The translations under genes and the position numbers were made by a program. Below are positions 12,140 through 24,579 of a stretch of 64,000 bases of DNA, one piece after another. The notes beneath the pieces are model-generated. The model was given only the letters and a program-made list of their open reading frames with translations, did not search any database and was not told the DNA's origin. Source of the stretch: Calcarisporiella thermophila CBS 279.70 (Eukaryota > Calcarisporiellomycota); assembly GCF_041956535.1 (NCBI RefSeq), contig NW_027192193.1, forward strand, positions 173,530 to 237,529, given 5' to 3'. Positions within the stretch are counted from its first letter, which is position 1. Each line of letters opens with the position of its first letter.

Positions 12140-14110
12140 TTGTTGCTGTTGCTGTAGTGGTAGTAGGAGTGGTTGCTGTTGCTGTTGTTGTTGAGGTAAT
12201 TGAGTTTGACGGGGAAGCGGAAGCGATTTGCTTGACCTGTACCGCCCATCGTCTAGTATAGGAGGAGGCGGTATAAGGGGCGGCTCATTTGCGGTTCTCC
12301 AGTGTGATAACCGCAGCCCTAATCCGTCCGCGCCCACATCTGTGGTGGAGGTGAAGTGGGCCCGTGGATTCTGGTTCGGGTGAGGTTGCTCTGCGCCCCA
12401 CGGGACGTGCACCTGTGCCAGATGGGTTGACGCGGGTGGGGTCCTCGGCAGCCCGGAAGAGGAGGAGGAAGAAGTGCAAAACGGAGATAGGACGGTGGGG
12501 CTACTGCAGAGCACCTCAGGAGTCTTCCCCCCTGGTCGGAGGGGGCTGCTTCGAGGGGGGAAGAGGGGCGGAAGAAATTTGCTGTTTTCGAAGGAGAGTG
12601 GCTCATGACTTCGCTTCAGCAAGGATTTATCCGGCATGGGGATTCCAAATGGGAGCGTGGGCGCATCGTCAGAGGGCGAGATCCTGTGCTCATGGGAGGA
12701 GCGAATGCCGTGTTTTGGATTGTGGAATCCGGCTGGGTGGTGCGAGAATGGTGGCTTTTGAGGGGAAATATTTAAGGCTAGATGTGGCTGCTGTTCGTTG
12801 ATGACGGTGGAGGGGGAGGCCGGCTGATTTGTCACGCTGTTGGCACGCTCAAAGACGGCAATCGCGTACATTCTATCAACCGATTCTGGATTCCTCAAAT
12901 CCGCCCCCAATCCACCCCCGCCAATGGACATCTTCACCTCGAAAGGCTCATACACCTTATCCCTCCTCCTAATGTGAAGCACGTCTGCAAATTGGGGCGA
13001 GGAGTGGGCTGGCACGGACAGGATCGCGGGGTCATGGAGCTGGAAGGTCGAGGAAGACGAGAGCATGGGGCGAGGAGAGGCCGCCGAGGACGATGCGGAC
13101 GATGCACCGGCCACGAACGATGATTCATGGTGACGCGTCATTGCGATGGCGTCCAATAGCGATCTCTGGAGCCTGGAGAGACGCTCTCGATCGTCTGGCA
13201 TGATGAAGTCGTAGAAACTTCTATGCGCTAGCTCGAGAGGATAATAGCCCCATAGCTGGAATATTTCGTCGGACACTCGCGCGCAACACATATCCATGGC
13301 TAGATACATCGTGATGCATGCGTTTTCCTCCCTTGCTCTCCTGGCATGGCGATCACCCTGCGAAGTTGGAGATGGGCTAGCGCTGGTAGCTAGAGACGTG
13401 AATCCCGAGAAGGGCAGCGCGGAGCCCTCTTTTGATAGAGGAAAGGAGTAGGATCTTTGCTGCGGGTGTAGTTTGTGTTGTTGGATAGGGTGTGGGTGAA
13501 CCGGGGGATCCGTATTGAAGGGAGTGGGGGAGGTGGAGGAGAGCTGAACTCGCCTCTCTTTGCCCTTGGGCCGCCCTCGCTTCTTATGCTTGACATCAAT
13601 GCAAGTGTCAATACGCCCCAGCGCGATGCAGCGTTTGCACGGGCGAAACACTATGAGGCGAAGATAGAGTTTGAGAAGCAATCCATAACAAATCGAAATG
13701 AATGGAAAACGAAACGGCTCGTTCATCGACGCAAGAATACATGTTGAATAGGGAAGGGAGAAGGGGGAGGGGAGAAAAGCGATGCAGTATAGCCCCCATT
13801 GCCCATGACATGCCAGCTAGTAGATCACCCCCAACAACTGGTGGCAAAATGTGGAGGCATGATTGCAATAAAACAAATAATAATACTTACAATCGCAAGC
13901 AAGATGCGCCCGCTTACAATTAATGCACGCGCTAGGAACATGGGATTTTAATGGCCGTTTAGATAGTGGGTGCGAATGGGTAGAGGATCGATCTTCATTG
14001 TTGTCATCGTCCGGAAGCGGGGAGCTGGATGGCAAATTAATGGAGCGCTGGGAGATCTCTTGAACGATGTTGGAGCTGCTGTTAATTTCAGAGGAATGGA
14101 AGGATGACAT
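11828..14110 (-). CDS. Zn2Cys6 transcription factor with PAS-like domain
   Basis: A 680-residue nuclear regulator in two exons, 14110..13891 and 13650..11828. The zinc cluster is split by the intron and restored on splicing: Cys62, 65, 72, 78, 81 and 90 with CINCKRAHLACD then RPCKRCIALG, followed by the basic linker KKRGRPKGKERR. A PAS-like domain follows (about 145-300) with MYLAMDMCCARVSDE, YYPLELAHRSFYDFIMPDDRERL and a later FEVKMSIGG strand. This zinc cluster plus PAS arrangement resembles a family expanded in early-diverging fungi and distantly the Ert1/AcuK class; targets cannot be told. The C-terminal half is disordered, Pro/Ser-rich, with polyglutamine runs. It is transcribed away from the Mob2-like gene. 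Confidence 0.88.
12110..12195. repeat. CAG/CAA trinucleotide tracts (polyglutamine)
   Basis: Two runs of CTG/TTG triplets on the plus strand (about 12110..12156 and 12172..12195) encode polyglutamine on the minus strand inside the Zn2Cys6-PAS factor. CAA interruptions are frequent. The length is probably variable between strains. Confidence 0.9.
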
Positions 14111-14950
14111 TGGAGAAAGAGGGGGGGGGAAAGGAAGATGGGTGGGCGGCTAACAAGCCCGGAACAAGAGAATAGATTTCCTCTCGAGGAGATTTAAAAA
14201 AAAAAAATAGAGAAAAATTATTGCGAGAGTGGGAGGTGTACAAAAAGCTTTCTTTTTATTTAACGCAGCAAAACGGTTAATACGCCGTGTGCAGGCAGTG
14301 GTCGGCCGATAGATCATTGTACCTCTTCAGCTCGCCCGGGAATAGGCCGCCGGGAATATGGTAACTGCACAAGAATAAATAAAAAAATCGGCAAATCCTA
14401 ACGCACATCGCCCCATTTGGAGCGGATAATCAGTCTGAATCATCCTCCGGGATTGGACGCGTAGGGAGGGCAGCGTATGAGAATCGAACCAAGGCATGAG
14501 GAGGGGTGATTCAGTTCGAACAAGGTTCCCCTGGGTGGATCGCACCATGAAGGAGCCTCTTCGCAGGAAAGCTCGCCCTCCACTCTAACACTCCACGCCG
14601 AAGCCAGAACCGCAGCGGCCCTCTCTGATACCGCCTCACAAGGCCCCTATCACAGGGTTGGCAGAGCGGAAGCTTTCCCTTGTATAGCACTCTCAGCTCT
14701 GCTTTTCCATTCTGTTAATTTATTAAATAAGAGGATGATTGGAAGCTTAAATCTCTCTCCGGCCAATCATGACTCACACCTTATGGGAAGAAGGTAAGGT
14801 TTTTGGAATGCTAGATCTGATAGCAATCTGAAGGTCAATAAGCCACAGCTGTTCTGAAATCCAAAAATTCAATAGGGCCAGTGCATTCTCGTTCCCTCCC
14901 CTCCCTTGTTGGCCACAGTTTAGCGTAATCCGGGAATAAGTGCTCGTCAA
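14111..14950. promoter_or_regulatory. Divergent promoter region
   Basis: About 840 bases separate the divergently transcribed Zn2Cys6-PAS factor and Mob2-like gene, so both promoters lie here. It holds A/T-rich tracts near 14190..14270. No specific binding site is assigned and no gene is seen. Confidence 0.5.
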
Positions 14951-15878
14951 ATGAACTTCTTCAACATCGGGTAAGCACTCGTCATCTTCACCGGTACGCA
15001 CTAGCTAATCGTCCTTTGACTAACTGTAGTAGCAAGCTATCCACCAAGGGTAAGGTGAAGAAGTCATCCGCCCCTCTGCCAAAGCCGCTGTTTCTGATGC
15101 CACCCTACGTCAATGCATCGCTTGTCAAGGGAAACTTCCGGAACATCGTGGAGCTGCCCAAATATGTGGACGAAAATGAATGGCTGGCCATCAACGGTAT
15201 TTAGATTTTGTCAGCAACATGGCCCATTGTTCTGCATGATGAACCCCTTTTATTTGATATCTAGTTTCCGATCTTGTCAATTACATCAATCTGTTCTACG
15301 CTTCTATATCTGATTTCTGTACACCACGGGACTGTCCAAGCATGTCTGCTGGCCCGGGGTGAGTCGAGTGTTTCCTAGATTAATGATCTACCATGTCTTA
15401 GAAACTAACCTCTCTTCACTCTCCATCTGCGTGGATTAGTGTTGAATATACTTGGACAGATAACCAGCGCAAAGCCAAAACTCTCCCAGCCCCGCAATAT
15501 GTTGACTATGTCATGACCTCGATTCAAAATATGCTCGAGGATGAAGATACCTTTCCCACAAAAACTGGTTAGTGTTTTTCGATTCAAGAAGCTGCTGATA
15601 AAATTTTCTAACCCCACGAGCCTTCCCTAGGAGGTGAGTTTCCCAAAGATTTCCCATCCATATGCCGTCAGATCTTTCGCCAATGTTTCCGCGTCTTCGC
15701 TCATATCTTCCATCATCACTATGACCGCCTACTGTGCCTTCGTGAGGAGGCACATTTCAACTCACTTTTTGCTCATTTCATCTCGTTTGCACGAGAATTT
15801 AACCTGCTTGATCGGAAAGAGATGGCACCGCTTCAGGAGCTTATTGATCATCTGCAACGGAATGGAGTTATAGTTTGA
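14951..15878 (+). CDS. Mob family kinase activator, Mob2-like
   Basis: A 218-residue co-activator of NDR-family kinases (Cbk1/Orb6 type), acting in polarity and cell separation. Five exons: 14951..14970, 15030..15196, 15265..15358, 15440..15567 and 15631..15878. Conserved Mob segments run in order: PKYVDENEWLAIN, INLFYASISDFCTPRDCP, MSAGPGVEYTWTDNQRKA, PAPQYVDYVMTSIQNMLED, DTFPTKTGGEFPKDFP, FRVFAHIFHHHYDRL, EEAHFNSLFAHFISF and EFNLLDRKEMAPLQEL. Cys and His residues of the Mob zinc site (FCTPRDCP; HIFHHHYD) are present. The pattern is closer to fungal Mob2 than Mob1 by my reading. Exon 1 is only 20 bases, starting MNFFNIG; the acceptor of exon 2 could shift by three bases. Confidence 0.9.
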
Positions 15879-16212
15879 TTTTCTTTTTTTTTTTTGTGTG
15901 TGCGTATTTCTCTCTCCCTTTCTTCGGAATGGCTAGGAAATCCTTTCCTACTTTCTGTTCTTTTGACACCTTACTACCAGCATTTTCTTTGTTATTTCTT
16001 GGGTGAACTTTTTTTTTTCTTTTCTACTGCCTTTTTGTAAATAATTTATTACGGCCTTCTCATCAATCCAAAATACTCCACTGCTTTTTAACGAAACAGA
16101 AATGGAAAACATGGCAATTTGTATACGTGACGCGTTTTCATTTTGCCCGTCAACGCGTCTCTATTTCTTGGAATTGGGTTGTCAGACTTACAACCCTAGA
16201 GTCTTTATTAAC

Positions 16213-17225
16213 ATGGATTCGTTAACATCATCTACCCTCCTGCCTTCCTCTACCCCTAACCCATCCTCTCCTCCTCAGCCCACAGTTGCGTCCGCAATTC
16301 CTGACCTCGATATCGATGAGCTATTGGACGCTCATATGCCGCTGGACGATGACGACCACACTAATCCCGACGTAGGGCTCTTGGCCCAATCCTGGATAAA
16401 TGAGAGAAGCGCACCTGAGATCCTTCCCTACCGTGGTGTACTGGTTGAGAATCTTTTAGAGCTGATCGACAAGCAATCTGAATTGGTGTCGGAGATGTTC
16501 GAAGATCCAACGAGGAGATTCGAGTGCGTCATATACCAAACCGAGATGGAAAGAATACGTTGGCTAATTCGATCTTACTTACGAACGCGACTGCACAAGG
16601 TATGATTGAGCATGTCGCTCTCGCTTATGTGCTATATCCATGTTTAAATGGAGGGTATGTTGATAGATAGAGAGATATGCGACCCATATTTTGAATGATC
16701 CAGAAAGTTTCTCGAGGCTCTCGGACGAAGAGCGTGAATACGTGGAACAGTAGGCTCTCTTCTCATCGCTACTTGTTTATTCTCCGCCGTCCCTAACCAT
16801 TTCACTAGATACCATTCAATAGTATCAGAGCACTATCACAAAGCGTTTCTTTCTCTGCTTCCCGAGGAACAGCGGAAGCAAGATGAAGTGGACAATTTTA
16901 CAGACTTGAGCATGGGTATATTGACTAAATAGCTACGTTTTCTCTGGTGCCTAACTGGAATTCCTCAATTTTCAATGACATGCATAGTTGCAACGCCGTC
17001 ACTGGATGATGCCGTTTTCTGCCGGGTGATGGAGGATTTGGGGGAGGTTGAACTAGAAGGATCGTAAGTGATGGTGCATTTGAATCCTGAAAAGCTATGC
17101 TTACATGGATGTATTCGGACTTTTGCAGAAATGAGTTTGTTGACATGACAACGGGGGACATCTATCTTCTCCGATATAGAGACGTTAGAAAGCTGCTGGA
17201 GCAAGAGCGTGTAAAACTAATATGA
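16213..17225 (+). CDS. SLD5: GINS complex subunit Sld5
   Basis: A 249-residue subunit of the GINS tetramer, part of the CMG replicative helicase in the nucleus. Exons: 16213..16599, 16667..16749, 16809..16915, 16988..17063 and 17129..17225. After a short Ser/Pro-rich leader the Sld5 A-domain reads SWINERSAPEILPYRG, then ECVIYQTEMERIRWLIRSYLR, IERYATHIL and FLSLLPEEQRKQ. The C-terminal B-domain ends with FVDMTTGDIYLLRYRDVRKL and the final strand VKLI, the normal Sld5 terminus. Length matches the family. The start is the ATG before MDSLTSS; an upstream in-frame ATG exists at 16102 but reads unconserved sequence. Confidence 0.92.
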
Positions 17226-17564
17226 ACAAAACCTAGTAAATAAAATACATTGACATAGAATGTGTGGTTAGGCGACCCAGCCGATATAACGCAAACGCTA
17301 TGTGTGTATCGTAAAGTGTACAAGCACAACCTGTTCAAAGCATCCCTTCTGCGGCTTTTCGGTGTGAAATGAGATTGGGGTGAGCCATTGTGATATCAAG
17401 CGCAGATGCACCTGTAGCAATAGGGAATAACGAGCATCCTTAAGTCTCTCTAATGGACAAAACGAACTCAATCAAATGAAATGCTTCTAGCTTCATTGCA
17501 TCTAGAACAATCCATATATTTATAGGCTTTATTTTTTCTAATCATCATAGGCCCTCTATGCTCT

Positions 17565-19349
17565 CTATTTTTTTTTCGTCGTAACATTAAATTTAAAGTG
17601 TACAATGTCGCCATCATTCATAGTATAATCTTTTCCTTCTCGCCTTAATTTACCTGCCGCTTTACAACTAGCTTCGCTACCATGCTTCTTCAATTCGTCA
17701 AACGGCATCACTTCCGCGCAGATAAAGCCTCGCTGAAAGTCAGTGTGAATCACGCCGGCAGCAGCGGGGGCTTTCGTGTGTTTCTGTTATTGATAAAAAA
17801 AGTGATACAACGTGAGGATGATGTTGAATAGAACAAGTGAGGAGCAAGGGAACCTACTCGAATCGTCCATCCTCGAACTTCATCGGCTCCAACTGTAAAG
17901 TAGTGTATCAATTGCAATGCTTTGTATCCAGCGACGATGATGTCCGGAAGAGCGGATTTCCCTCCCAGTCTCACTAACTCGGCTGCGCGCTCTGAGGGAG
18001 ACATATCCAAAAGTCGCGCTTCAAAGCTGGCTGAAAATGGTATCAAGATATCGCCTGTGTTGTTTTTTTCAATCCAACGCTTAATTTCCGACACCCTGAT
18101 ATAGATGGATAGTACAATTAAGTCAGGATGGGGAGAGTGTGTCCCTCTTTCAGTGCTTTACCATTTGTTTTTACTCGGCTGGAGATATTCCTGCTCACTC
18201 AAGTTGCAGAGATAGATAACAGGCTTCGCAGTAAGAAGCAGAAGATTGTTGATAACCTCGACCTGGAAAAGGTAGTAGACATTGGTTATTGTGTGGATTA
18301 GAATGAAACTGCAGAGAATAGAACCCAAGGACATTATACCTCGCTGTTAGTCCATTCCCCTTTCCGAACGTCTTGTCCCTCCTGAATATATTTAAACACT
18401 TTGCTAACAGTTTCCTATCATTTCGGGGGAGCAAAAGGTTATTCGTCAACTAAAAACCTAAACCACCATAGAAGGCGATCATGCTCACAAATTCCTCCTT
18501 GGCTTTTTCCGATGCACCCGCGCCCGTTCTGGAAGCTACCCTCTTTAATTCCTCGTACTTCTTCTCTAGGAACTCTTCGTCCTTCAACCTCAACTCCTCG
18601 TGAATGATCTCCAAGTCACGGATCGGGTCGATATTTCCCTCCACATGTACAATATCCGTGTCAGTGAATCCGCGGCAGACATGGTAGATGGCATCTACTG
18701 CACGAATATTGGCCAGAAAGGCATTGCCCAACCCCGCTCCAGAGGCGGCGCCCTTAACAAGCCCAGCTATGTCAATCACAGTGAGGAAGGTGGGGATCTA
18801 GATTCAATATGGTTAGGGTCTGTAGTCACTTTCATGGTTGGAAAAGGTCTCGAAGTATATACTCTAGATTTTGGTTTATACTGCTCGCAAAGCCAGTCAA
18901 ATCTCTCATCTGGAACTTCAACGCGTGCCTCTTCTGGGTCCTAACCAAAGTATGTATTGTATGCACGTCATTTCGAGATAATCACAGCCCCATTAATAAC
19001 ACTCACAATGGTGCAAAAGGGATAATTCTCGGCAGGTACGGAACTACTTGTCAGTGCATTAAAAAATGTACTCTTCCTACAATGACAAAATAATGAATGG
19101 CACCCTTATCTCTACTATCACTCATTTTAACCGAATAGACTACCCAACATTAGGCATGCCGACCACGCCGATCTTCAAATTATTGGAGGGACGTCCCAAA
19201 AGGACGGGTTCTTCTTGGGCTCGATTTTTTACTGAAGATTTCTTTTGCTTTAGTGCAGGCGTGGTATAGGAGAAGGGGCGACGGAAAGAGAGCTGCGGAA
19301 GGAATGAGAAGGATGCTCGAAATCGATGGGAGAGGATTAATAGTGTCAT
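17565..19349 (-). CDS. YchF/Ola1-family P-loop NTPase with mitochondrial presequence (Ylf2-like)
   Basis: A 431-residue Obg-related NTPase in eight exons: 19349..19144, 19076..19007, 18940..18863, 18797..18489, 18414..18340, 18262..18162, 18095..17858 and 17783..17565. P-loop GMPNVGKST at 64-72, G3 DIAGLVKG from 127, and NLSE at 266-269 in place of the G4 NKxD motif, the mark of the YchF/Ola1 family that binds ATP. The C-terminal TGS domain ends with [15 protein letters not shown]. The N terminus adds about 55 residues rich in Arg, Ser and Phe with no acids in the first 40, a good mitochondrial import signal. That points to the organellar paralogue (yeast Ylf2 type) rather than cytosolic Ola1. 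It is divergent from argininosuccinate lyase, about 435 bases apart. Confidence 0.9.
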
Positions 19350-19784
19350 GAGTGATTGCTGATTTTAAATTAGGATAAAGGAAAACGGCTCCGAGTTTCT
19401 TTATTATGAGCAGTCACGGTGGAAGTTCATATTCTGGAGATATAGCATAGTTACTTTCGATTCGCAGACATCGACGCGTTTGCGAACGGAGAGTGGAAAG
19501 GGTCCGGATGAGGGAAAATAAAAACATGTCATTGCGTTTGTGCGAGCATATCCTATTGCACACTTAGGAGGTGAGTAAAGTCAATGTATTTGCTGGTTTT
19601 TCGACTTGAGTCATTTCATATAATTGCAATCTTTATCTAAAATTCATTCTCCGCCTAGCTTTATTACCCCGAGATTAAAAGGGCCAGGATTCCTCGTTTT
19701 TTCTTTTCCCCCCTAATTGCCTAGATTTTATTTCTTTTTCCATTGAGCGAGTTCTCCACAAGCATTTCTTAATCTCTATTCAGC

Positions 19785-21441
<1,657 letters not shown>

Positions 21442-21802
21442 AGCCACGGTAGACCTTTCAGAGCATTTTTTTTTCAATCCTGTATGTTCCTTAATGGATA
21501 GACCTAGACACACAGAGATGGCGTGTGTGTATCTATACAGCGGAGGTTGCCACTCCGCATAACACCTTGATTTGACTAGATAGCAAACTTGTTTCTTAAT
21601 TTGTTTTCATAATTCTTGCATTTAGTAATGATTAAAATTCGAGATAAAGGCAAAACTCAAAAGAGAACTATCCTAAAAAAAATAATGATGAAATTAAAAC
21701 ACTTTATGAAATGTGAAGATCCCTTTGGGGCCAGTATGAGCGCCTAATATTAAAATCGACAGGGCAATTCAGAAAAATAGCGATGAAAAGTGAAAAAAAG
21801 TA

Positions 21803-21874
21803 TGGGACGTGAGAGACTCGAACTCCCAACCTTCCGCTCTGGAGGCGGACGCGCTACCATTGCGCCAACGCCCC
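21803..21874 (-). tRNA. tRNA-Trp (CCA)
   Basis: A 72-base intronless tRNA that folds fully on the minus strand. The acceptor stem has seven pairs (one G-U), the D stem is GCGC/GCGC around AATGGTA, the anticodon stem is TCCGC/GCGGA around loop CTCCAGA giving anticodon CCA, and the T stem encloses TTCGAGT. Discriminator is A. A run of seven T follows within a few bases on the transcribed strand, a Pol III terminator. Confidence 0.93.
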
Positions 21875-21961
21875 ATTGATTTCCATTTTTTGTTGTGGCT
21901 TAAATCATATACATCTAGAAATTTTGGCTCTAATTTTTCCTGTCTGGAAAACATTAATTTT

Positions 21962-22036
21962 GGGGGAGGGTTAGTGTAGTGGACTATCTCTGGGATGCCG
22001 ATGAGAACGGCGTGGGTTCGAATCCCACTTTCCCCA
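21962..22036 (+). other. tRNA-like head of the SINE-like element
   Basis: A 75-base segment pairs as acceptor (GGGGAGG with TTTCCCC), D arm (TAGT/ACTA with a 7-base loop) and T arm (GTGGG/CCCAC around TTCGAAT). The middle does not make a normal anticodon arm: TCTC/GAGA would enclose 12 bases, and the alternative GCCG/CGGC hairpin leaves no variable loop. So it is probably not a working tRNA gene. The discriminator A at 22036 is followed by CCA, which nuclear tRNA genes do not normally encode. Confidence 0.6.
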
Positions 22037-22535
22037 CCAGCACTTACTCTTAGTTTGTGACTGCTGTCCACTTGATCAGAAGCTGAGTCTTGATTATTGA
22101 AAAGATCGCCCTTACGATAAGTACAACGATTACATTGGTTTCACATACATGCTATTCACGTCAACTACGATACACGCATATCGATTGAATGTCTATCGAT
22201 CAAGGACCTATATCTCGTTATGTTAAGTCCGTTGACATTAACTTCATGTAATATATGGAAATTAAATAAAAGTTTCCATTAATTGATCAAAAAAAAAAAA
22301 ATCGAACCCCCACCCCACTTCTCATGTTATTCTTTGATATCCACAGTTAGTTGAGTTTCACCATTCCCTTATCTATTTGAGCTGAAAGTCGATATGACCA
22401 ACATATCATTTCGATCTACGATATCACCCAAAGCTTTAACTTTGGCTTCCCTTTCACTTTATTGCTTATAATAATGTAACAATTGTATTTTAGAGTCTTC
22501 CTATACAATAAAGACTCGGCATTGATCAAAAAAAA
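21962..22535 (+). mobile_element. Dimeric tRNA-headed SINE-like element with 17-bp target-site duplication
   Basis: A 574-base non-coding element lying exactly between two identical 17-base direct repeats and ending in A8. It begins with a tRNA-like head carrying an A box (TAGTGTAGTGG) and B box (GGTTCGAATCC). Unit 1 runs to 22301 and ends TTGATC plus 13 A. Unit 2 (22302..22535) starts with TCGAACCCCCACCCC, resembling the T-arm of the head, and also ends TTGATC plus A8. So it looks like a full unit joined to a 5'-truncated unit with the same tail. No protein is encoded; mobilisation would need a partner LINE. It sits about 90 bases upstream of the tRNA-Trp 5' end. Confidence 0.7.
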
Positions 22536-22552
22536 TGGAAAACATTAATTTT

Positions 22553-22896
22553 CCGGGCTTTTCTCAGGTCTCAACCGCTATCAATAGTATAGCAATAAGC
22601 AAGCAATATCAAACGGCTACAAAAATAGGTAGAAATCCTTAGGAGAAATCCAACTACAAAAATTGGAGACCAGGGGCAGTACCTGGGTGATTTTGACGTA
22701 GAAGTCTACCCTTTCATTCCCTTCAACTAGATACATCCCAAGGTAGGAATAAAAACCTGGAAAACATTAACCAAATCAGGATGAAATTCACACTCTCTAC
22801 CATTTCTTACATGTATTTCTTGTTTCTGAGGACTATCAAGTCACTATATTAAGAACGAAAAAGGATACTTTTTAATAAAGATCCTCCTAACAAAAA
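22553..22896. mobile_element. Further retrosequence fragments in the same target site
   Basis: Two AT-rich non-coding segments, 22553..22757 and 22774..22896, each bounded by partial copies of the same target sequence. The second ends in an A9 run directly before ACATTAACCA. No tRNA-like head is visible. They may be unrelated poly(A)-tailed transcripts or 5'-truncated SINE/LINE tails. Confidence 0.4.
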
Positions 22897-22909
22897 AAAA
22901 CATTAACCA

Positions 22910-23786
22910 TGGGCTACCAACGGGAAATAGTGTCAACTGTCCGTGATGCAGCAATCTGGATTTTCAATCGATCCAGATTAACGATAATAATATACAACAC
23001 CCAACCAAACGAAATAGCACTCGCTGAACAACTAGGACTCGAGATGCAAAAAATTGTTAGGTCCAAAAGTGGTCCGCGTTCATAAGGGATAAAAAAGAAG
23101 ATATCAATGTGCTTTGGTGTAAAGGAAATTGAATACAAGTCCAAGGAGACGAAATATCCTTCATTCAAAACTCTTAACTCCCAACATCGTCTATCTTTTA
23201 ATACTATCCTTTCACCTTTTTAATTTGATTTTAAAAATGAAGGTCAAACCTTACACCTTGTAGCTATTCTTCACTCTGTCTTGCTGTCTAGGTTCAGTTC
23301 CAATGGATACGTTTTTCCTTTTTCAAATTTAAGGATTTGAAGCAAACCAGGGGGAAGAGGGGACGAGATCAGCGCTAGGGCGATCCCCACCCAGGGGCTC
23401 CTACTCCGACCTTTCCCCTCAAAATTAACAAGCCATCAAGCCCCAGCTTTCTAAAGCGAGAGTACAAGGAGCTTTGCGTGGAAAATCGCTATTCCGAGAG
23501 TATCTAAGGCCCCTCACTAGCAATATCCCTGCCCTCGGACTGTTTTCATTCCAAGCTCATACCAATGCTGGTTTCCTAGCAATTGGTAGGACTGGCCGAT
23601 TTTTCAATAAGGGTGAATATACCCTATTTTTTCACTAATTTGATGTAGGTTCATGACTGCGCTGCATTATATAGGGATGACACGAACTGGTGGAAATAAG
23701 AATCAACTTGGTAGTCGAAAATTGAACCGCCACCGCCCCGTCTCCCAAAATTCTCCGTTCACTTGTCATTTATAAGCTAATTCAAC
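22910..23786. other. Intergenic region, no gene seen
   Basis: About 880 bases between the retrosequence cluster and the TMEM230-like gene. It is AT-rich in the first half. No motif-bearing frame, RNA gene or repeat recognised. Confidence 0.55.
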
Positions 23787-24328
23787 ATGAGCTCCCGCAC
23801 CGGGTTCATTCAGATCCGTGATCACGAATTCGAGGATGCCCAATTTGTACCTCCAGAATATCCAGGTCCATAGCAAGTCTGCTCCCGAATCTGCTCCATT
23901 CTAACCTCATCTTCTGACAATGATGCATAGTCCCCTGGAGAGCGATCTTCCTCTCCGTGCTGCTCTTTGTCCTCGGCTCTATTGGGATTGTAATATCCGC
24001 ACTCTTAATGACGGGAATTATCGCGACGGTAAAGAGAAGCACTGATTAATGTAGTGGAGCGCGGCAATGTGTATTGACTCCGTAATTTCATTTTAGAGCG
24101 TCAGTGGAGTACCATTTCTAATTCTTGGCTTACTCTGCTTCATTCCTGGTAAGTCTTGATCAGCCCCTCTTTTCAGCCCTGTCTTCTCCTACCACGGCGG
24201 GGATGCTAAACCCGAATGGCATTCCATTCTCTTTTTTTATTATAGGCTCCTACTACACCTACATCGCTTATTATGCCTACTATGGATACGAGGGATTTGA
24301 TTTCTCTCAGCTACCAGAGCTGGATTGA
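23787..24328 (+). CDS. TMEM230/TMEM134-like (DUF872) two-pass membrane protein
   Basis: A small 103-residue protein with four exons: 23787..23865, 23931..24028, 24097..24148 and 24246..24328. Two hydrophobic helices (AIFLSVLLFVLGSIGIVIS and GVPFLILGLLCFIPG) are followed by the family signature YYTYIAYYAYYGYEGFDFSQLPE. In animals TMEM230 is on endosomes and vesicles and acts in trafficking; the fungal role is not established. The donor of intron 1 is GTCCAT, weak, but it is the only site that keeps the frame into PWRAIFL. Length and termini match the family. Confidence 0.85.
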
Positions 24329-24579
24329 ATTCCTCCCCTCACCCCATCTGTAGCTTTTTTATTTCTCCTTTTCTCTCTACTTCTTGTATTTTATTAAATT
24401 TATTCTTCACCACCGATCATTGTCCATTCATTTTCAAGCTTTGGCCCATATTTAATGACGGACTTGGGTTTACTATTCAATGGATATCTTTAAATATTAT
24501 AGAGGAATGAAGAATATGAAACTGATACAGAAAGCTAAACGGATTATCATCCACGTTTTATTTGCGCTCATGAATACCC

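Larger units (their letters stand above)
21945..22909. repeat. Four copies of a target-site sequence, TGGAAAACATTAA family
   Basis: Copies lie at 21945..21961 and 22536..22552 (identical over 17 bases, TGGAAAACATTAATTTT), 22758..22770 (first 13 bases, then CC) and 22897..22909 (AAAACATTAACCA, shared with 22761..22773). Copies two and four follow A runs directly. The pattern is that of repeated target-site duplication by poly(A)-tailed retrosequences at one hotspot. Confidence 0.75.

Noticed and set aside
21962-22036. Second functional tRNA gene on the plus strand (possible Leu-GAG)
   Set aside because: Acceptor, D and T arms pair, but no canonical anticodon arm plus variable loop can be formed, and the segment lies exactly at the start of an element bounded by a 17-bp target duplication. 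A SINE head explains it better.
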